Assembly: GCF_901933205.1 (NCBI RefSeq)
Contig: NC_044572.1
Location: forward strand, 25,754,501-25,818,500
Reading direction: 5' to 3'
DNA length: 64,000 bases
Origin: Camarhynchus parvulus
Lineage: Eukaryota; Chordata; Aves; Passeriformes; Thraupidae
This document shows, piece by piece, positions 26,001 to 41,300 of the stretch. Under the pieces are notes generated by a model. The model was given only the letters and a program-made list of their open reading frames with translations, had not been told where the DNA came from and made no database searches. Numbering within the stretch: the first letter of the stretch is position 1; every line of letters starts with the position of its first letter. The position numbers were made by a program, and so were the translations under genes.

Positions 26001-29000
26001 TATTTTGCATTGTTGTAGGAACTCACAGTGGCTATTTAATCTAATTTCCTTTAAGTCACTTTTTAGCAGGGTTGTGCTTCTCAGAGCCCTCATTTAGGTA
26101 TTAGTGCAAATGCCTTTTAAACACAGTGAAACAGTGTGCCAGTTTGTTTCAAGGCTTGCTGTTCAGCACCGGGACAGCCTCTCCTTTCCACTCGGGTCAT
26201 CACACAGCTTCCTGGTTAACTCCTCTGCAGAGCACATACATATGAACCAAAATCAGGATATGCTGTGTATTCCAGTGATCTTTCACTAGTAATAAATGTC
26301 AGACCCAACAAAATAGTAGATTTCTTGCTGCCATTTGTTACTGCCCATTTGACATTGTTATGATGGTTTTCAGGCAATGAAAACTGAATGGGACCTAGTG
26401 TTCTAAGTAAACTCATACCCATACAGCTGATATTTCTCACAAGCACACATGTGAGTTTCATCCTTTAAAACATCAACCACAGAATCAATTCCTCCTTCCT
26501 CTACTTGTGCAACAAGTATCAATCAACATTAGAAGGGTTTATAATAGATTCCATAACAGTACACTTAGTAAAAAACCCAAGAAGTGTGCTGTATTAATTT
26601 AAAAATATTTATGGCTTTGACAGTTTAAATCATGTACATAATAAATTCAGACCTGACCACCAGTATTACCAAAATGAACTGAGCGCAGATCTGAGAATGT
26701 CTAGACTGTGGTTTTGAAAGGGAACCAAGCATAAAAAAAATAAAAATCTGTGAATATAGCTGTCAACATAAAGTAAATTGAAAACCAACTCATTTTTGGC
26801 ATTCCATTCTTACCATATGCAGACTGAGATCTCTCTCTTTATATTAAAACTACTTGGAGTGATATTGGTAGTTAAGCTGCAGGAGTAGAGTAAATTTAAT
26901 CTGATGAAGAGTGGCCAAAAAGAATGAACTTTGATATGTGAAGAAGTAGAAGGATAAAATAGACAGAAAAAAGTCAACAAGCATTAGTGAGTGGAGGAAA
27001 CTGGCACTACCAGAACAAGACAGTTGCAAAAGTTGCTCAGAAATAAGCTGTTCCTAAGAATTATATAAAAATAATTATAATTTTTAAAAGCAATTGTTAA
27101 AAAAATAGAAATGGCAAGATCGATTGTACCCACACAAGCCATGGAATACTACAAAAACAACAGTAGCTGAGTTTGATCCACCACATCATTACAGCTTTGT
27201 TTTCAAATCCAAAGACATTTCATAAACAGGACACATTACTTTCCAAGATCCCTAAATTTCACAGCCTTGTATTAGAAACATGCCTTTGTCTGACGGTGTG
27301 TCAGTGAATAGGCAAGTCGTCAACAAAATAAATTCTGAAGGAATCTGTGCTTTTCTGGTAAAGCTTGTATGAAATAATTCCACAATGGACCAAAGAAAGA
27401 TTATCCTCTGAATCATTTTGCAAACAATATACACTTTTATAAATTTGTTTGTTTGTTTCAGAATGTCACTGTTTTCCAATGAAGACCTGTTTGCCAGTGA
27501 ATTCTCTGATGTTTTTAGTACCTACAGCCAAAAGCCCAGTATGAAGAGGCACCTTTTCTAACCAAACTAGAACATTGCCCTTTTACTGAATCACTGGTGG
27601 TTGACCACCTAGAGTTGGAGACCCGAGCACAATACTCTTGATCCAGGGAAATATTCAATCATATGCTTAATTTTAAGCACATTGATTTAAGGAAAATTGG
27701 AGAAACTTGGGTTGTTCTCCACTGGAGCCTCCAGTTTTATTAAATTTTTCCATGCATATATGTCAAGGCAACTTAACTACTGAATGCTCAGAATATGTTT
27801 GTGTTTCTCCTTTTAAGGAGACAACTCATGGCTGGAACTGGGTGACTAAAAACCCAATTAAGAGTATGTGGGTGACTGCCTAATTTCATTTATATTCCTA
27901 CATGTGTTTAACTTACTTTGCCACAGTAGGTCTCTGTTACTGCCTTTTACAAGTGGAACCCAGAGAAAACTATGGATCTAAGTAAATCAGTAAGATGTGG
28001 CAGAGATAAGCCTTTTGTCTCCAGGTCAAATATATTTTTAATTACAAGAACAATAGGAGAGCAATTGGATGCAAACAATACTGAAAATCCAGCAAAAAAA
28101 GTAAATATTGCATATCCTATGAATACAAAAATTAAGTGTAAAATTAATATTTCCAGGAGTTCACTGATTTGGTGGCAAAGACAGAAAGAAGATAATGAAT
28201 CTCTTTAAGAAACAGTTTGAGAAGAAACGGAACAGATATCACATTAACCTGAATTACCTTGTCTCCTTGTATGCTGATGCCAGGGGGGCCAGGGGGACCA
28301 GGCAAGCCATCACGTCCCATAATACCCTACAACCATCAGCAAAAAAAGCAAAAAAAGAATGGCTGGGAGGTAAACTCCTGGTAACACTAAGGAAATAATC
28401 CCAAAGTCACCGCAAGCAAAAGAAGTAAAACCAGATCAAGGATTCTAGGTCTGATTCCTCTTTGGTTTATGGTTTCTCACTGTGGGTGTTAGTAATTATC
28501 CTTGGCAAATTCTCAGGAAAGCAAAGGAACAATTAATTTGAAAATAATCAAAGAATAAAATTTACTTATGGCACAGAGTGATATTTTCCTTATTTTTCCC
28601 TACATAGAAGACAACAGAAACCATACTTACAGAACAGCTTCATGCAGTCACAAAAGAGAGGCACAACAGCAGAGGCACAAAGGACCAGAGCTGTAAAACC
28701 TCGTGTAAGTAAATCTGCCAGGTATTTTAGCTAGTTCTTTGGCACTATAGGCATATGCCAAGCCTGAGGTGCCACAGTTCTAGGAGCACCAGTCATTCAG
28801 AAAATCCTAAGTGGGAAGGGATGAGAGACAAGCCAAAGCAGGATGTGCTGATTTGTATCAATACAGTCAAAGTCAGGCAGAGCCCTTGTGTTTGCAGGCA
28901 GGCTAATCTAACATTTCAAAGTGACCAAGTGAAGTATATCTTTCTGATTACATCAAAACTAAATGATTGATTTTCCTTTTTCTAAAAAAGTATTTTTAAT

Positions 29001-29358
29001 TGAAAAAGTTTTCAAAAGTTGATCAAGCTTCATAAAAGTTTCTGTCAAACTCAGGCTGAACTTTTGATTACTGTCTTATAATAAATAATCACTGTGCTCC
29101 AGCACAGTAAGTGGACATCATTCAGTGATATATTACCTAGATTTTGTATATGTTGAATATTTAGGCAGAAGTACAAGAAAACTTGGTCATCATGAAATAG
29201 AAATTTATAGTTCTAAATATTTAACTTCTAGATGTTAATGATGTTTGAAAAGTCATCATTATCATCTCAGGAGACAAAAAGGTTATCACAAGTTTTCACA
29301 AAATCTCTTGCAAAAAATACTCTTCATCTCTATATATTTATACACACACACACACATG

Positions 29359-29396
<38 letters not shown>

Positions 29397-32300
29397 TATA
29401 TATGGATCATCTCAACCACAAAGCCTTCTCTTTGCCTGAACAATCCCAGTTCTTTCAGCCTTTCTTCATAGGAGAGGGACTACATACACGTCCTCACTCT
29501 TGAAAACAAAATATTGTTTCCCCACAGAGAACACATTTTTCCTTCTCACAGGCTTTGTGGAAAGAGCACAAAATCCTAGCGTCACACTAGGATTTTGACA
29601 CTCAGTCCAAACTTACTCTTTTCAAACAGGCTGTGTTAGTATGATTTACCAAAGTACTGAAATTGTTGCAGCTTTCAGAAAGTGAGGTAAAATCAGACCC
29701 ATCCTGAAAAAGTATTTATGAGCTGTTGTTTGTTGCATATCTGGAGTTGGAAATAGCAATGTTTCTTCATTCAGATACTAGTTTATACAAAATGGCACTG
29801 GAGGGTTCTGTTACTCTCTGCTATTATGCAAAAAGATACAAAGGTGTATCTTTAAACTATCAGAAAGTGGAAAAATATATACAACGTTTCTGCTCATTGC
29901 CTTTGTAAAAATAGTTGATAGAGAAACCTGTAATAAAGAAATCCAGGCAAGTACTGTTTTTTTTTTTTATCAGTATGTCTTTTTTAAATTATAAATCACT
30001 TTAGTGAAGGGAGAAAAAATTGCCCAGATGTTGCCTGCTGGTTGCTTATAGAATTAACTTTTTGTTTTTGTGTTTCTTTCCTAATGGTTTTAATGACAAA
30101 ATAAATTGGATTTAATTTGATTGAGTAAAAATTGCAAACATAAAATTCACATTTAATGTATTTTCCAGCACAAAATAATATCTTGGAAACAGGATAGATA
30201 CAAGCAGAAGAAATGCATCATTTAGCTAATTTACCAGTCTGATAGCTCTGTTCAATCTCCAGATGTAATCTCATAAAGTTTAGCTGCAAATGCAATTTTC
30301 ATCCCATTAGTATTCCTCCTAATCCAGTTGGTAGAAGTGTATGGTTAGTGACCATATTTACATGCTTGATTTCTCCTGAAGCTGCGCAGATGTAAGTCAA
30401 TAACTGATGAAGATTGTTTGGTTTGATTGAGAGATCAGGGTCTGGCTGCCAGCATCACAAAAGAGCACAGAAAACTTCAGCATAGCATCATACCAACCTT
30501 GGGACCCATGTGTCCCCATCCTGGAGGCCCCGGGGGCCCGAGATCACCTTTGATTCCATGGTCTCCCTGAAAATAGTCACAGAAATGTCAGTCATCACCC
30601 AGCAAATGTTAATCTGCCATCCACTTATGAAGCAGTCAAACTACTGAGTTTAAAAAACAAGCCAAACAAATGCTACATAAATAAACATCTGCCTAATAGA
30701 TAGGTATTAAAAAAAAACCAAACCCAAAATACAGGCACCCAGATCATTTAAGCTCTAGGTGAAGAACATTATTTCTCTAGCAAACATCCATGTGATCAAA
30801 ATCACCAACAGAGTTAGGACTCTACTTTGCAAGCTTATCAGTTACAAAAAAAAAAAAAAAAAAATCAAAACAAAAACAAACAAAAAAACACTAAAAAGCC
30901 CAAACAAAAACAACAACAACAACAACAACAATCAAACAACAACAACAACAAAAAAAAAACCAAAAAAAAAAACCAAAAAATGTGCAAGCAAACCCATTTG
31001 GAAACACCACTGTTTTCCCATCACATTTTGCAGTGATCACATTACTAGGATGGACGAGGATCTTACTAGTGGAACAATGATCATGATGCTCTTAACTGAT
31101 ACTGTGCTTGTTCTGACACTAGAGAAATTCATCACTTCCAGAACTGTCAAATTTAGGCATTTATGTAAACAGAATGAATTTTAATAGCATCAATATAGAT
31201 TATAGCACCCTTTCTTTTTTAAAAAAAGCCCTGAGGTACATAAATTTAACTTGACTTCTGAAGGAAATAAAGCTTAAGTGATATACTCTGCCTGTGCTTC
31301 TGCTTGTTTGTGTTCGTTCTCTTTTTTTCTTCCAGTGTATTTTGAACTCATTGGTTGATTTCAGCCAAATTGATCAGAAATGTACAGGCCTTGACCATAT
31401 TAATTTTCAACAGTTTTGGTGATAGCTGGAGGCTAGGTAATGGAGACAACTTTTTGACATTGTCAATTTATGCTTTTACTGAAGAACAAAGAAAATCCAG
31501 AGGGGACTCATCCCTTAACCATCAGGCAGAGAAAAGGCAGCAGCCCTCTGGTGAGGAGAAAATGAGAGTAACAGAGAGCAAATGAGAGTAACAGAGAGCA
31601 AATGAGAGTAACAGAGAGCCTGGTGCTGCCCCTTGTGCTGCAGAAAAACCCAGTGAAGGAGGTGGGGAGTCAGGGGACATCAGTGATAAAGGGAATGCAC
31701 AAGGACAGATGAGGCAGTTTTATTTTCCTCAGATCATGAGTGTTCAAGTGAGGGAATAGGTACACATTCAACACATGATTACTAGAAAAGTCCCATCCAT
31801 TCCTTGAAAAGAAAAAAGTAGTCTATAACTAATAAGTTAGAGATGCAGGATATTCTGATTTGTGTTTAGCTTGATATTCCTAAACCTATTCCTCTGCAGG
31901 CAAGTGCAAATAAAGAAATGCACTGAGAAGATGTTGATCATCCAATATATTAAAAACAAAGCAGAAGCAATGGTATTTCTTGACAAAATTTAAAAGAAAT
32001 CATTATACAAACTCTTAATTGTACTTATTTTTGCACTTGGAAAAGCTGTGGAAAGGGCTGTGCCTGCAGAGGGAGCATTTGATCTAGGACAGAGGTGTAA
32101 GTATAAATCACAAATCACAGATGTCACTTGAGTTGTGGTAGGTGAAATGAAGCAGCATATCAAACATATTAAAAAGGAAAAAACAAACAGAATCTTCTAC
32201 TGATGTTCTTTACATTCTGGGAAGAATGTGTGCAGTCATTATAATGACAGCTTTTAGGTGCAATTCCCAAGGTTCAGTCTCTAGTTATGCAAACATACTA

Positions 32301-35300
32301 GGGCTCAAATTACACTCAGGTTTGAGCGATTTCGAGAGGTGGGAGCTCTGATTACAAAGGCTAAGGCTCAGACTAAGTTTATAATGCTCTTCTTCCTGAT
32401 GTAACATTTAGCTTTTGGATTTCTTTCCTGTTTCATCCAAAGCATTAGAGACTGGCCAGTTTGAGTCAGGGCATAGGCATGGTATACGGATGCTCTTAGC
32501 TTTAAATTGCTCTGTCAGGGTGATTGGGTAAAACTAAGTGCCATGTTCAGCTGGGAGGAAATTTTTCCCTCAGATGACCTAAGGCATTTTTATCAGACCT
32601 TCCTTGCCAATGCAAAGAGCCAAGACATTGGCAATGAATCCATCTTCCTACCTAGTACCTTCTATTATCAAAGGAATATTTATTTGTTCTCAGTGTCCCC
32701 ACAACCTCAATACAATTTTAAGCTGTTTGTACGCCAACTCTTCATGAGCAGAAGTTATGCAGAGCAGCCAAAGCTTCCCCTGACCAATCCTCCCTCTGAA
32801 ATCTGCCAGAGATGTCACAGCTAAGAGAAGCAGATATTGCATTAAAAGGTACTTTTTTAGGAGATCCTGGAATACTGAGGCCTGTTAAATAGCCTGTGAG
32901 CTGCTGTAGTGGAAACTGAATGGGAGGCTACCAAACATAAATGATTCCTTATGGCCCAGTACCCAGTACACCTAAAACCTGCTCTTAGACCAGCCCTGAC
33001 CAAAAACAGCCTAAGGGTGACCTGAAGTCATCTGCCTCTTCCTCCCATGGGTAACACCGTCTTCCACAGGGTCGTTGCAGGTGAAGGATTGAATTTTAGC
33101 CTCACATGCTTAGTTAATACCAGATGTGCCATTGAAAAGCTCTTTTGTAGAGCTCTATAGTAATCCTCACAGTTTCTGTATTTCTTGGTTTAAAGAAAAA
33201 GACTTTTCTTTTGCTTTATGAGTTGTGAAGTGGAGCAGTTCTTTTTCCTAAGGTGTCATACTAAACTGGCCTTCAGGGAATTCATTTCAGAAACGATTAA
33301 TACCGTTCTTTGATGAGGTCTAATTTATTTCCTGTATTGTGCATGTAGACAAGCTTGACACCATCAGTAAAGCAGTGAACTAGAAAAACACTGCTGAAGC
33401 AAGAAATAAAGAGCTGAGTCAAGACACTGTAAAGTGCAGAATTCCAATGTCTATTCTGTACCTTTTATTCAAGAAAAAAAACATTAAATGGCCTAATGGT
33501 CAACTGAAAAGTAAATCTTGGATTTCCCAATATATATACCTCATTTACTGTGAAGGATGTGTGTTTGATACTGAAGCATACAGCAGACACTGCAATACTC
33601 TCTTTAGTGAGAGTTAATGGATATAACAGTATTTGTAAGAAAAACATATTTTTAAAAAAGGTATTACATCTCTACTTTCCACATTTTAGTTCAAATACGC
33701 AAGTCCCAAGCTGCAAAAGTTGTTTATATTGCAACTGGATCCACCCCAAATGTTCATGCACGAGGGACTTTGCTAAGGATTTCAATAATCTTTCTGCTAT
33801 CCAGTTACTTGCTTTATTTCTAGCACTGGGCTCTTGCTCTTCAATGTCTGTAACTCACCTCCTAGTTGTCAACAGTGCCTTAAAATCAAATTTTTATTAT
33901 ATTCTGACATTATGTGCTTCTGTTTTAATGCTACAGAACATAGGGTTCTGCCAAGACTGAATGCATCCCACATGTTTCAGTTTTGTTTTCATGTGAATTT
34001 GACCTCTGATACATAAAATTCCTGTCTAGCAGTGTGCACATATGTGAGCCATTTCCGAAAGCAGAGAGAACAGAGCTTTGATTCAGATGAGTGGAACATT
34101 CCTATATAATGATCCTCAAAGGAATTTCAAATTAACTAGTGTGTAAATTTATGAGCCTCTTTTATCAAATAAATGCTCATTTTTTATATGCAGAGATTGT
34201 TGCTGCTCTTTTTTTTTTTGGGGGGGGGGTGTTGTATAAGAGGTAGCCAGTGCATTTACATTTCATTTGAAAAAACAGATTTTCCATTTTATGAACTAAG
34301 TTCTAGGGGAATTCTTTCAATGCAAGTGAATTCTTTTTCATGTGTCACCTTTGCTACCAAGATGTTATGCAAAGATTAAAAAATCAGAATGTAATATGGG
34401 CAAAAAATCAGGGAATGAGAAGAGATGTTTACATATTTAGTTTCTTTTTTTCCAGTTCACTCTTTACTATGTCTGGTATGGATAAAGGGAAGTAAATCAG
34501 ATAGACATGTTATATCTTGTTGGATAATGCTTGCTTTGGTGCATCACTCATACACTGCAAAAGCTACAGCTGCTCACTCTGCATAGAACAACAAACATTT
34601 CACTCAACATGACTAACACACAAATCTAAGGGCATCATCAAAAAGAAACCTACCTATTTTAAAGTAAAAAATGCAAATTGTTTACTAGATGTTTTTAACT
34701 CCTGAATTTTTCGTTATCCTGACAGAGTGTTAGACAAGCATTACTTTGAGCAGGCAGGTTTGGTGGGCAATGTCACACTGTAATACAAATAAAACATGTA
34801 GATCCATGAAAAATTTTCATACAAAATTTGGTGTAAGCATGATTTGCCTAATTGTGTTGTGTTGCTTGCAAAGACAGCTACTCTTCAGGGTTCTGTTTTT
34901 CAGTAACTTGCACCTTAGATTCAAACTACCTAATTCTGACATTTTTTGTGAAAACAGAGATGACTTGATGGAAATAAAATACTTCTAATTTACATGGCAA
35001 CCCTGATCTGACCTGGAATTGTCAGGAAACACAAGAATAGTGAGAACTATTTATCAGTTTGGTTTTGCCTAAGATAAGGATAAGAGAATCTATTACTAGA
35101 CATTCAATTGTATTATTAGTAATATTAAATATAATGAAATTATTAGAACTTCCCATCCTGGTCTCAGCTATTTCACCTTGGCTTAGTCAAATCTGGGTCA
35201 CAGTACCACCGGCCTTTTGTCGAATATATTATTAATTTATAATTTCCACTAACACAACACAGATCATATCCCCTCACAAAAAGATGTTACCAATAAACCC

Positions 35301-38300
35301 CCTTTACTAGCACCATGAATAGAATTCACTCCACACATCTCAAGGAATGGTGATACTTTTTATGCTGTTCATGGCTGGAGAAGGGACCAACAAATAAGGA
35401 TTTGATGTCTTTATAAAGGAATATGAACAGCTCTCTCCAACTGGCAATGATTAACATTACTTAGAGCCAAGTTCATCAAGTTTGAATGTCAACCTGGCAG
35501 TAGCACAGTAACCCCATAACCACTGAACAACATCACCCAGTGCCAGATCCAGACACCTCTTAAACACCTCTAGGAATGGTGACTCCACCACGTCCCCAGG
35601 CAAACTATTCCAGTGCTTGACCACCCTACCAGTGAAAAACTTTTTCTAATATCTAATCTGAATCTCCCTCTCTCAGACTAAGCCATATAACAGCTACCTT
35701 ATGATTTAATTAAATATATATGTAATTTTATTACAAGGCTTACAGTGATTTAAGAATAACTGTGATAAAAATACTAGATGCCATGTTCACCACTGCAAAA
35801 AGTGGGCATATTTACTTTTACTTTGCACCTTTTATCCCTTCATCCCCAATGCATTTCATGATCCCATACTGTACTTCCATCATGCGTGATCTAGGTTGGA
35901 AGTTTTCTGATAATTATACAGCTGAAGAGTTTCTTGTCCCAGCAATTACATGAATTCATGGTTGTAAGAACGGAATGGACTTATGACCCACCTTTGAATC
36001 TCTGATATAAAACAGGCATCATGATTTTCCAAGTATATTTCTGTATAGCTGTATATTTGTGATACTTTTCAGAAAAACAGCCACAAACACTGACTTTAAA
36101 ACTTCCAGTTGTGAGAAATTTCACTGCAATAATTCTAGTGGCTTCCTTTCACTTAAAAAAAGGAAATTATTTCTTTCCATTTTGGATTTAACTAAAATTT
36201 ATTTCTATTACTCCCCTCTAGTCCCACTGAAGTTGTGATATACACTTCTGGACTTCATAATGCTTCAACCATGGCATCATAGTGGGAGATCATCTTTTTT
36301 TGATAATATGACTTTCCAATTCCTTTTCACTAAGAAACACTACTTTCCAGAATTATGCATTTAGGAAGCAAGGAATAATTCAGATGTAATGATACCCCTA
36401 GATATCCTGAAGTCATAAGTTGTCTTTATCAATATCTGCCTTGATAATTTCATACAAGATTCTAGGATTTTAATGAAATGTTCTGTAGTACCAAGAATCA
36501 TGTATTATAAGACTACATTATAGCTAGCCTGATATTTCTATTTGGAAAGTACAGTCTCATACAGAAAAATCTAATTAGTGCAGCCATTTTTTGTAAATTT
36601 GTATTGAATAACATAACTGAAATCACTTTTAGTTCTTGCATTACTTGATGTGAAATGCCTTGTATTGATAGGCATTAATTCAAAAGAGAAGCATAAAGCC
36701 AGGTTTCCCAGATCCTAATGCCATTGGGACCATTCTGTGGTAATTCTAAAGTCAAGTCATTCTAAGAATGAATGTCCTTCAATTTTTTCTTTATTGTGGA
36801 TGTTTTTGAGAGGTTATTGCAGTTTATTTTAAATGTAAATTCTCCTGTTCAGAGAACTGAAGTTGAAAGTTCCTTCTGTTTGGGAAAAAAACTTGTTTGG
36901 GCAATATTTCTTTTGCTTCCTTCTGCAACAGGCTGCCTGTTTTTTATTTCACATATGCAAAGAGGAAATCATTAATAAAACTACACTGGGATATTTTAAA
37001 GCAATTTGTTGTATGATTCTAGTCTTAAGTCTCTTTTACCAACTTTTTATAACATAATTACTATGTGAGTTTTTAGCTGATTTACATACTGCTTATAGTT
37101 TTATAAGACTTTAGCTATTCTGTGTCTTATGGAAAACCTTGGAAGATTCAGTGTTGTACTTCAAATACCTTTATCAGTTTTTTTGTTTGTTTGGGATTTT
37201 TTGAGTTTTACCTCTAAACAAATAATCAAATTATTTTAGATAAAGGTTTATACTCTTCTCTTAGGAATCCAACTTAAAAGATATCTTAGTACTTCCATGT
37301 AACCCTTAACCCATTTTTTGGCCTCATCCCTCACACTTCTGCCAGAGAAAGGAAGGGCATAACTATTAGGCAATACTGTTCTTGTGTTGGATCCTGACTT
37401 CCACCAGCATCTAGAAGCTTCCTGGGCTTTGGATGTATGGAAAACCTGCAAATTTGTATCCAGTGTGAGGATAAAGTGAAAACTAGTTTCTCTCACATCA
37501 GAAAAGTCTATCACAAGCTTTTCTTCTAACAGAAATGAAAAGTGGGAGATGAGAATGCAGCATTTTGTCATATATTTGTCGTTCTCATCCAATGCATTTT
37601 TTGGAAGATGCCTACCTTGTTTACAAGTCAGGTCCATTGGTCTACCATTGGACAAATACCTTTGGTCCAGCATCTCCCACGTCTTTTGGTCCTTCTGGTC
37701 CTGCAGGGCCTGCTGGTCCTGGCGGTCCCTGGAACAGCAGAGAAATAAAGCATGGTCAGTAGTTGTCTTAAGGTACTTGTGTTTTTCAACAAAGAAGAGA
37801 ATTTCTTCACATTTCTTTTTAGGGAAACCTGAAAAGACTCAGATTGGTGGAAAAAAGTACAACTCTTGATTTAACATTGTTCTCAGCTCAAGGAAAACAG
37901 TGAGAAAGCAGACATTGCTCCATGATTCATATGCTGCAAGCATTAGACAACTGAAATACCAGAGCTAACCCATCTAAATTTAGGGGTTAGGTAACCCTAA
38001 CATATTTGTGTGTACTTGTGCTTGGTAGTCTATTCTCCTGAACTCCCTGCTCAATTCATCTGCCCCTTCAGCTGCCTTTCACAGTGCTGGAGGCATTCCT
38101 AGGCTCCCTTTCAGCATTCATAGGGCAGATGGCTTTGACCCACCCTGCTACCTACTTAACCACATAAATCTTGTCCATATCTGACAGTGCTTTATGAAGT
38201 TGGTCTTTCCAGCTCATGGGGCACAGAATGGCAGGGGAAAGATGTTACCATGAGACAGCACAACAGAACCTTTACATGTTACACAACATGAAATGTGTCA

Positions 38301-41300
38301 GGTACGAGGCATTACACCAGGAGTTTTGAGTCAATGCCGCATGTAATAATTCTGATCCCAAAGGACTTTCTCAGCATCAGTTTGAATGATAGGAAATCGG
38401 AGCTGAGTAGGAATTTAGAAGCCCTCAGTTCCCACCTCAGTGCATTTGGGAGTGCTTGGGAGGGCTGTAATTTGAAATAAAGCTGGATTAGACACATAAA
38501 GAAAATAGTGCTAGTAGAAGTTTGACATGTGGTGGTTGAAGGACGGCAACAGTATTTCCACTTTCTAGTGGAAAAGAGAGAGGCTGGTCAAACATGTCTA
38601 TGTGGTTTTGGGTGACTGAAATTTAGGATGATATGTCCTTGTAATGGAACGTGCCAGCTGGAAAACTCAGATATTAATTCCTTCTGAAGCCAAACATCAG
38701 AAAAGCAGGAGGTGAAAAAAATCTTCAAATTAGAGGATTTAACTGCCCAGTATGTTAAAAAAACAGCTGAAAATCCAAGGAACCGGAACTGCAAAATTTG
38801 GTCAAGCAGATGGTATCAGAAATCTTGATCAGAGAAGAGCAAAGAAAAGGGAGGCAGAAAAATAATTAAAAATAGTGATTATATTTAAACACAAATGAGC
38901 AGCCATAAAGATTTTTATGGAATTACATGGTGTCCCTTTCATGACAATGAAATGAGAACCATTTATATCCAGCTCCAACTGCTTGTACAACTGGTACTGT
39001 ATCTAGAAAAGGGCTTCATTTAAATTCGCTAGAGGATGATTAACTGCACTTAGTTAGGTAACTAAATCTAAGCAACTAAATATTGTGTTATCACATAGTA
39101 ATTTTGTTGGGGTTTTTTTTTTGTTTGTTTGTTTGGTTTGGTTTTTTTGAACACAAAGTACAGAATTAAAACTCTACTTACAGCTTCACCTTTGTCACCT
39201 TTGTCAGCTTTTGGTCCTTCGGGTCCAGGTGGTCCAGGTAGTCCTGGGTGCCCCTAAACACAAAACAGGAAGTCAGAAATTGTGCCACTACCTGGACTAT
39301 CACAGTATAAAGAATATTAACAAATATGTAAGGAAGCTGTTTAAAATCTTTTTGGAAACATAGAATAGCAGTCACCAGCTCTTAAAATTCATTCACAAAG
39401 TTCAGGAATTGCTATGCTTTTTTTATTGTGGTTTCAACTGAATTAATTAAAATTTTAGAAGAATAAGAATTCTTATTAGGAAGTTGTTAATTTCTGGATT
39501 TGTTGTTTCAGAGAGAAATTTCCAGAGCATTGACTTTGTATTCAGCCCATACAAAGTTAAATTTATTTTCAAAACCAAACTTTTTATCATTTTGGGGGTA
39601 AGTTTGAGCAATAAGAACTGAATTCAGAATACTGAACTATTATATGCCAGACTTAAATTATACGTGCACATTTTTCACTTCCAAGTAATCACATTGGTTC
39701 TCTCATACAGGAAAGCAAAACTTCATTCTGCAAGGGAAAGTAGGAAAATAAAGAAATACAACAGTTATAAGAAAAAGAGCAGTCTAAAATGCTCTCTTAT
39801 CAAGAGACAATCACTCCTTCTGTTGACTCTTCCACCAACTCCCACTAAAGGTTTGTGCATCTGCAAAACCTCAATGCTTCCTTTCATGGCCAGACAAGAA
39901 GCAAATAGCAAACTTTCCCTCTTTCCTCACTACAGTGAGAGTTTTTCTGACCTTTTTTGAGAAAATTAGCTGAGCTTGAAATAGACTGTTCACAGAACCC
40001 AGAAAGAAAATATGTTGCTTTGAAGCATCTCTGAGGGTATGCTGCTGGTCTGTACTGTAGATGCTCATGTGAGAGCACCAGCAATGGGAAATCCTCATGG
40101 ATGTGTGTATGTCCCACCTGCACCTCCCTCCAAGCACGGTATGGATATTGTGGCTGTACAGAGAGAGCTGCATGCCCTTCACTCCATCCCACAGAACCAA
40201 GAATTGTTGATACACTCTATGAAAGAGCGCTGCAGAGAGCTGTCAACAACTTCTTGAGTGTTGTTAATGTACATAGGTACAACATATCCTCAAGAATAAT
40301 TACACACAAATATACTAATATTTCCCTGTCTACTCCACTAAAAGGAAAAAACAAGGAAAATAAAACTACAAGGGACAGAAAACTGTTGTTTCATTGTGCA
40401 TTGTGCCTGTAAATTTCTACAATAATATAATACTTCATGAAATCAAGAAGAGAGACCAGTTAGCAGCTCAGACCTCAGCACCTGGTTTGTCTGAATACAA
40501 TGTCCAAGTCTGGACAACAAACCAGCTTGTATTTTAGTTGGATATACAACTAAAACAAACTTCTGGCCAAAATCTCCTGTCCCATGAATGTCTCTACCAT
40601 AGACACAAATAATGTATTCTTATTAACCAAGTTAGTCCTATCAGAAAAATGGAAGAGATGCTTTAAGTTACACATCATAGGTTTAGGCTAGCAGGTAGGT
40701 AAATGAAGAAAGACAAGGTAGACTCAATGTTCTGGGTAAGATGAAACCCTGAAATTACTTTAGATGAAATACGGATAGTGATCCAAGCATGCCTCATGCC
40801 TAAGTAAATTTTATATAGTAGGTCATTCCTGTATGAATCATGTCCATTCTTGAACCCAATGGGAGAGTTTCACTGAGAGACTTTAAACAGATGCTGACCG
40901 CCAGATTCAAACTGTGTCAGCTCTTGAAGATGTCTCTTCATGTCTCCTAATTTTCAAATGATGGAATTTTGGTCCACCTCTGTAAAAATTTACACAACCA
41001 GCATTCTTCTAGATCATAAATAGCTTTATAATGGAAAGTCAATTTCACCTCTTCCTGATTCTTAATATCCATAAATCTTAAACTGTGAATAAAATGAGAA
41101 ATGTTTCAGAAATGTTTGATAACATTTTTATTTAACAAGAAAGGAAAACATAAATCATGGGTTCATATCTATTTTTATGTCTAATCTCACTAGAGTAAAA
41201 AAAAACCCAAACAGATGTTTTTGTTTAATCCCAGCAGGCCACTGTAAATACCAAATACATACTAACACATTCTCTTCTGTGAGAATTGGGATTTTGTCAT

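Larger units (their letters stand above)
30567..37659. other. Largest COL28A1 intron in the window (7.1 kb)
   Basis: Contains the A/CAA tract, the 20-bp triplicate, a T/G homopolymer junction at 34209-34229 and a CR1 fragment near 35.5 kb. No acceptable collagen exon was found. A short out-of-frame collagen-like stretch near 36.7 kb is discussed as rejected. Confidence 0.7.

Noticed and set aside
30759..31184. 141-codon Lys/Asn/Thr-rich open frame
   Set aside because: Produced by the poly(A) and CAA low-complexity tract.
36694..36740. Collagen-like stretch on the minus strand (GPNGI, then GSGKPGF in another frame) in the 7.1-kb intron
   Set aside because: The two halves are in different frames, it does not begin with Gly after the nearest AG, and no donor is present. 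It may be a chance match or a very decayed exon.
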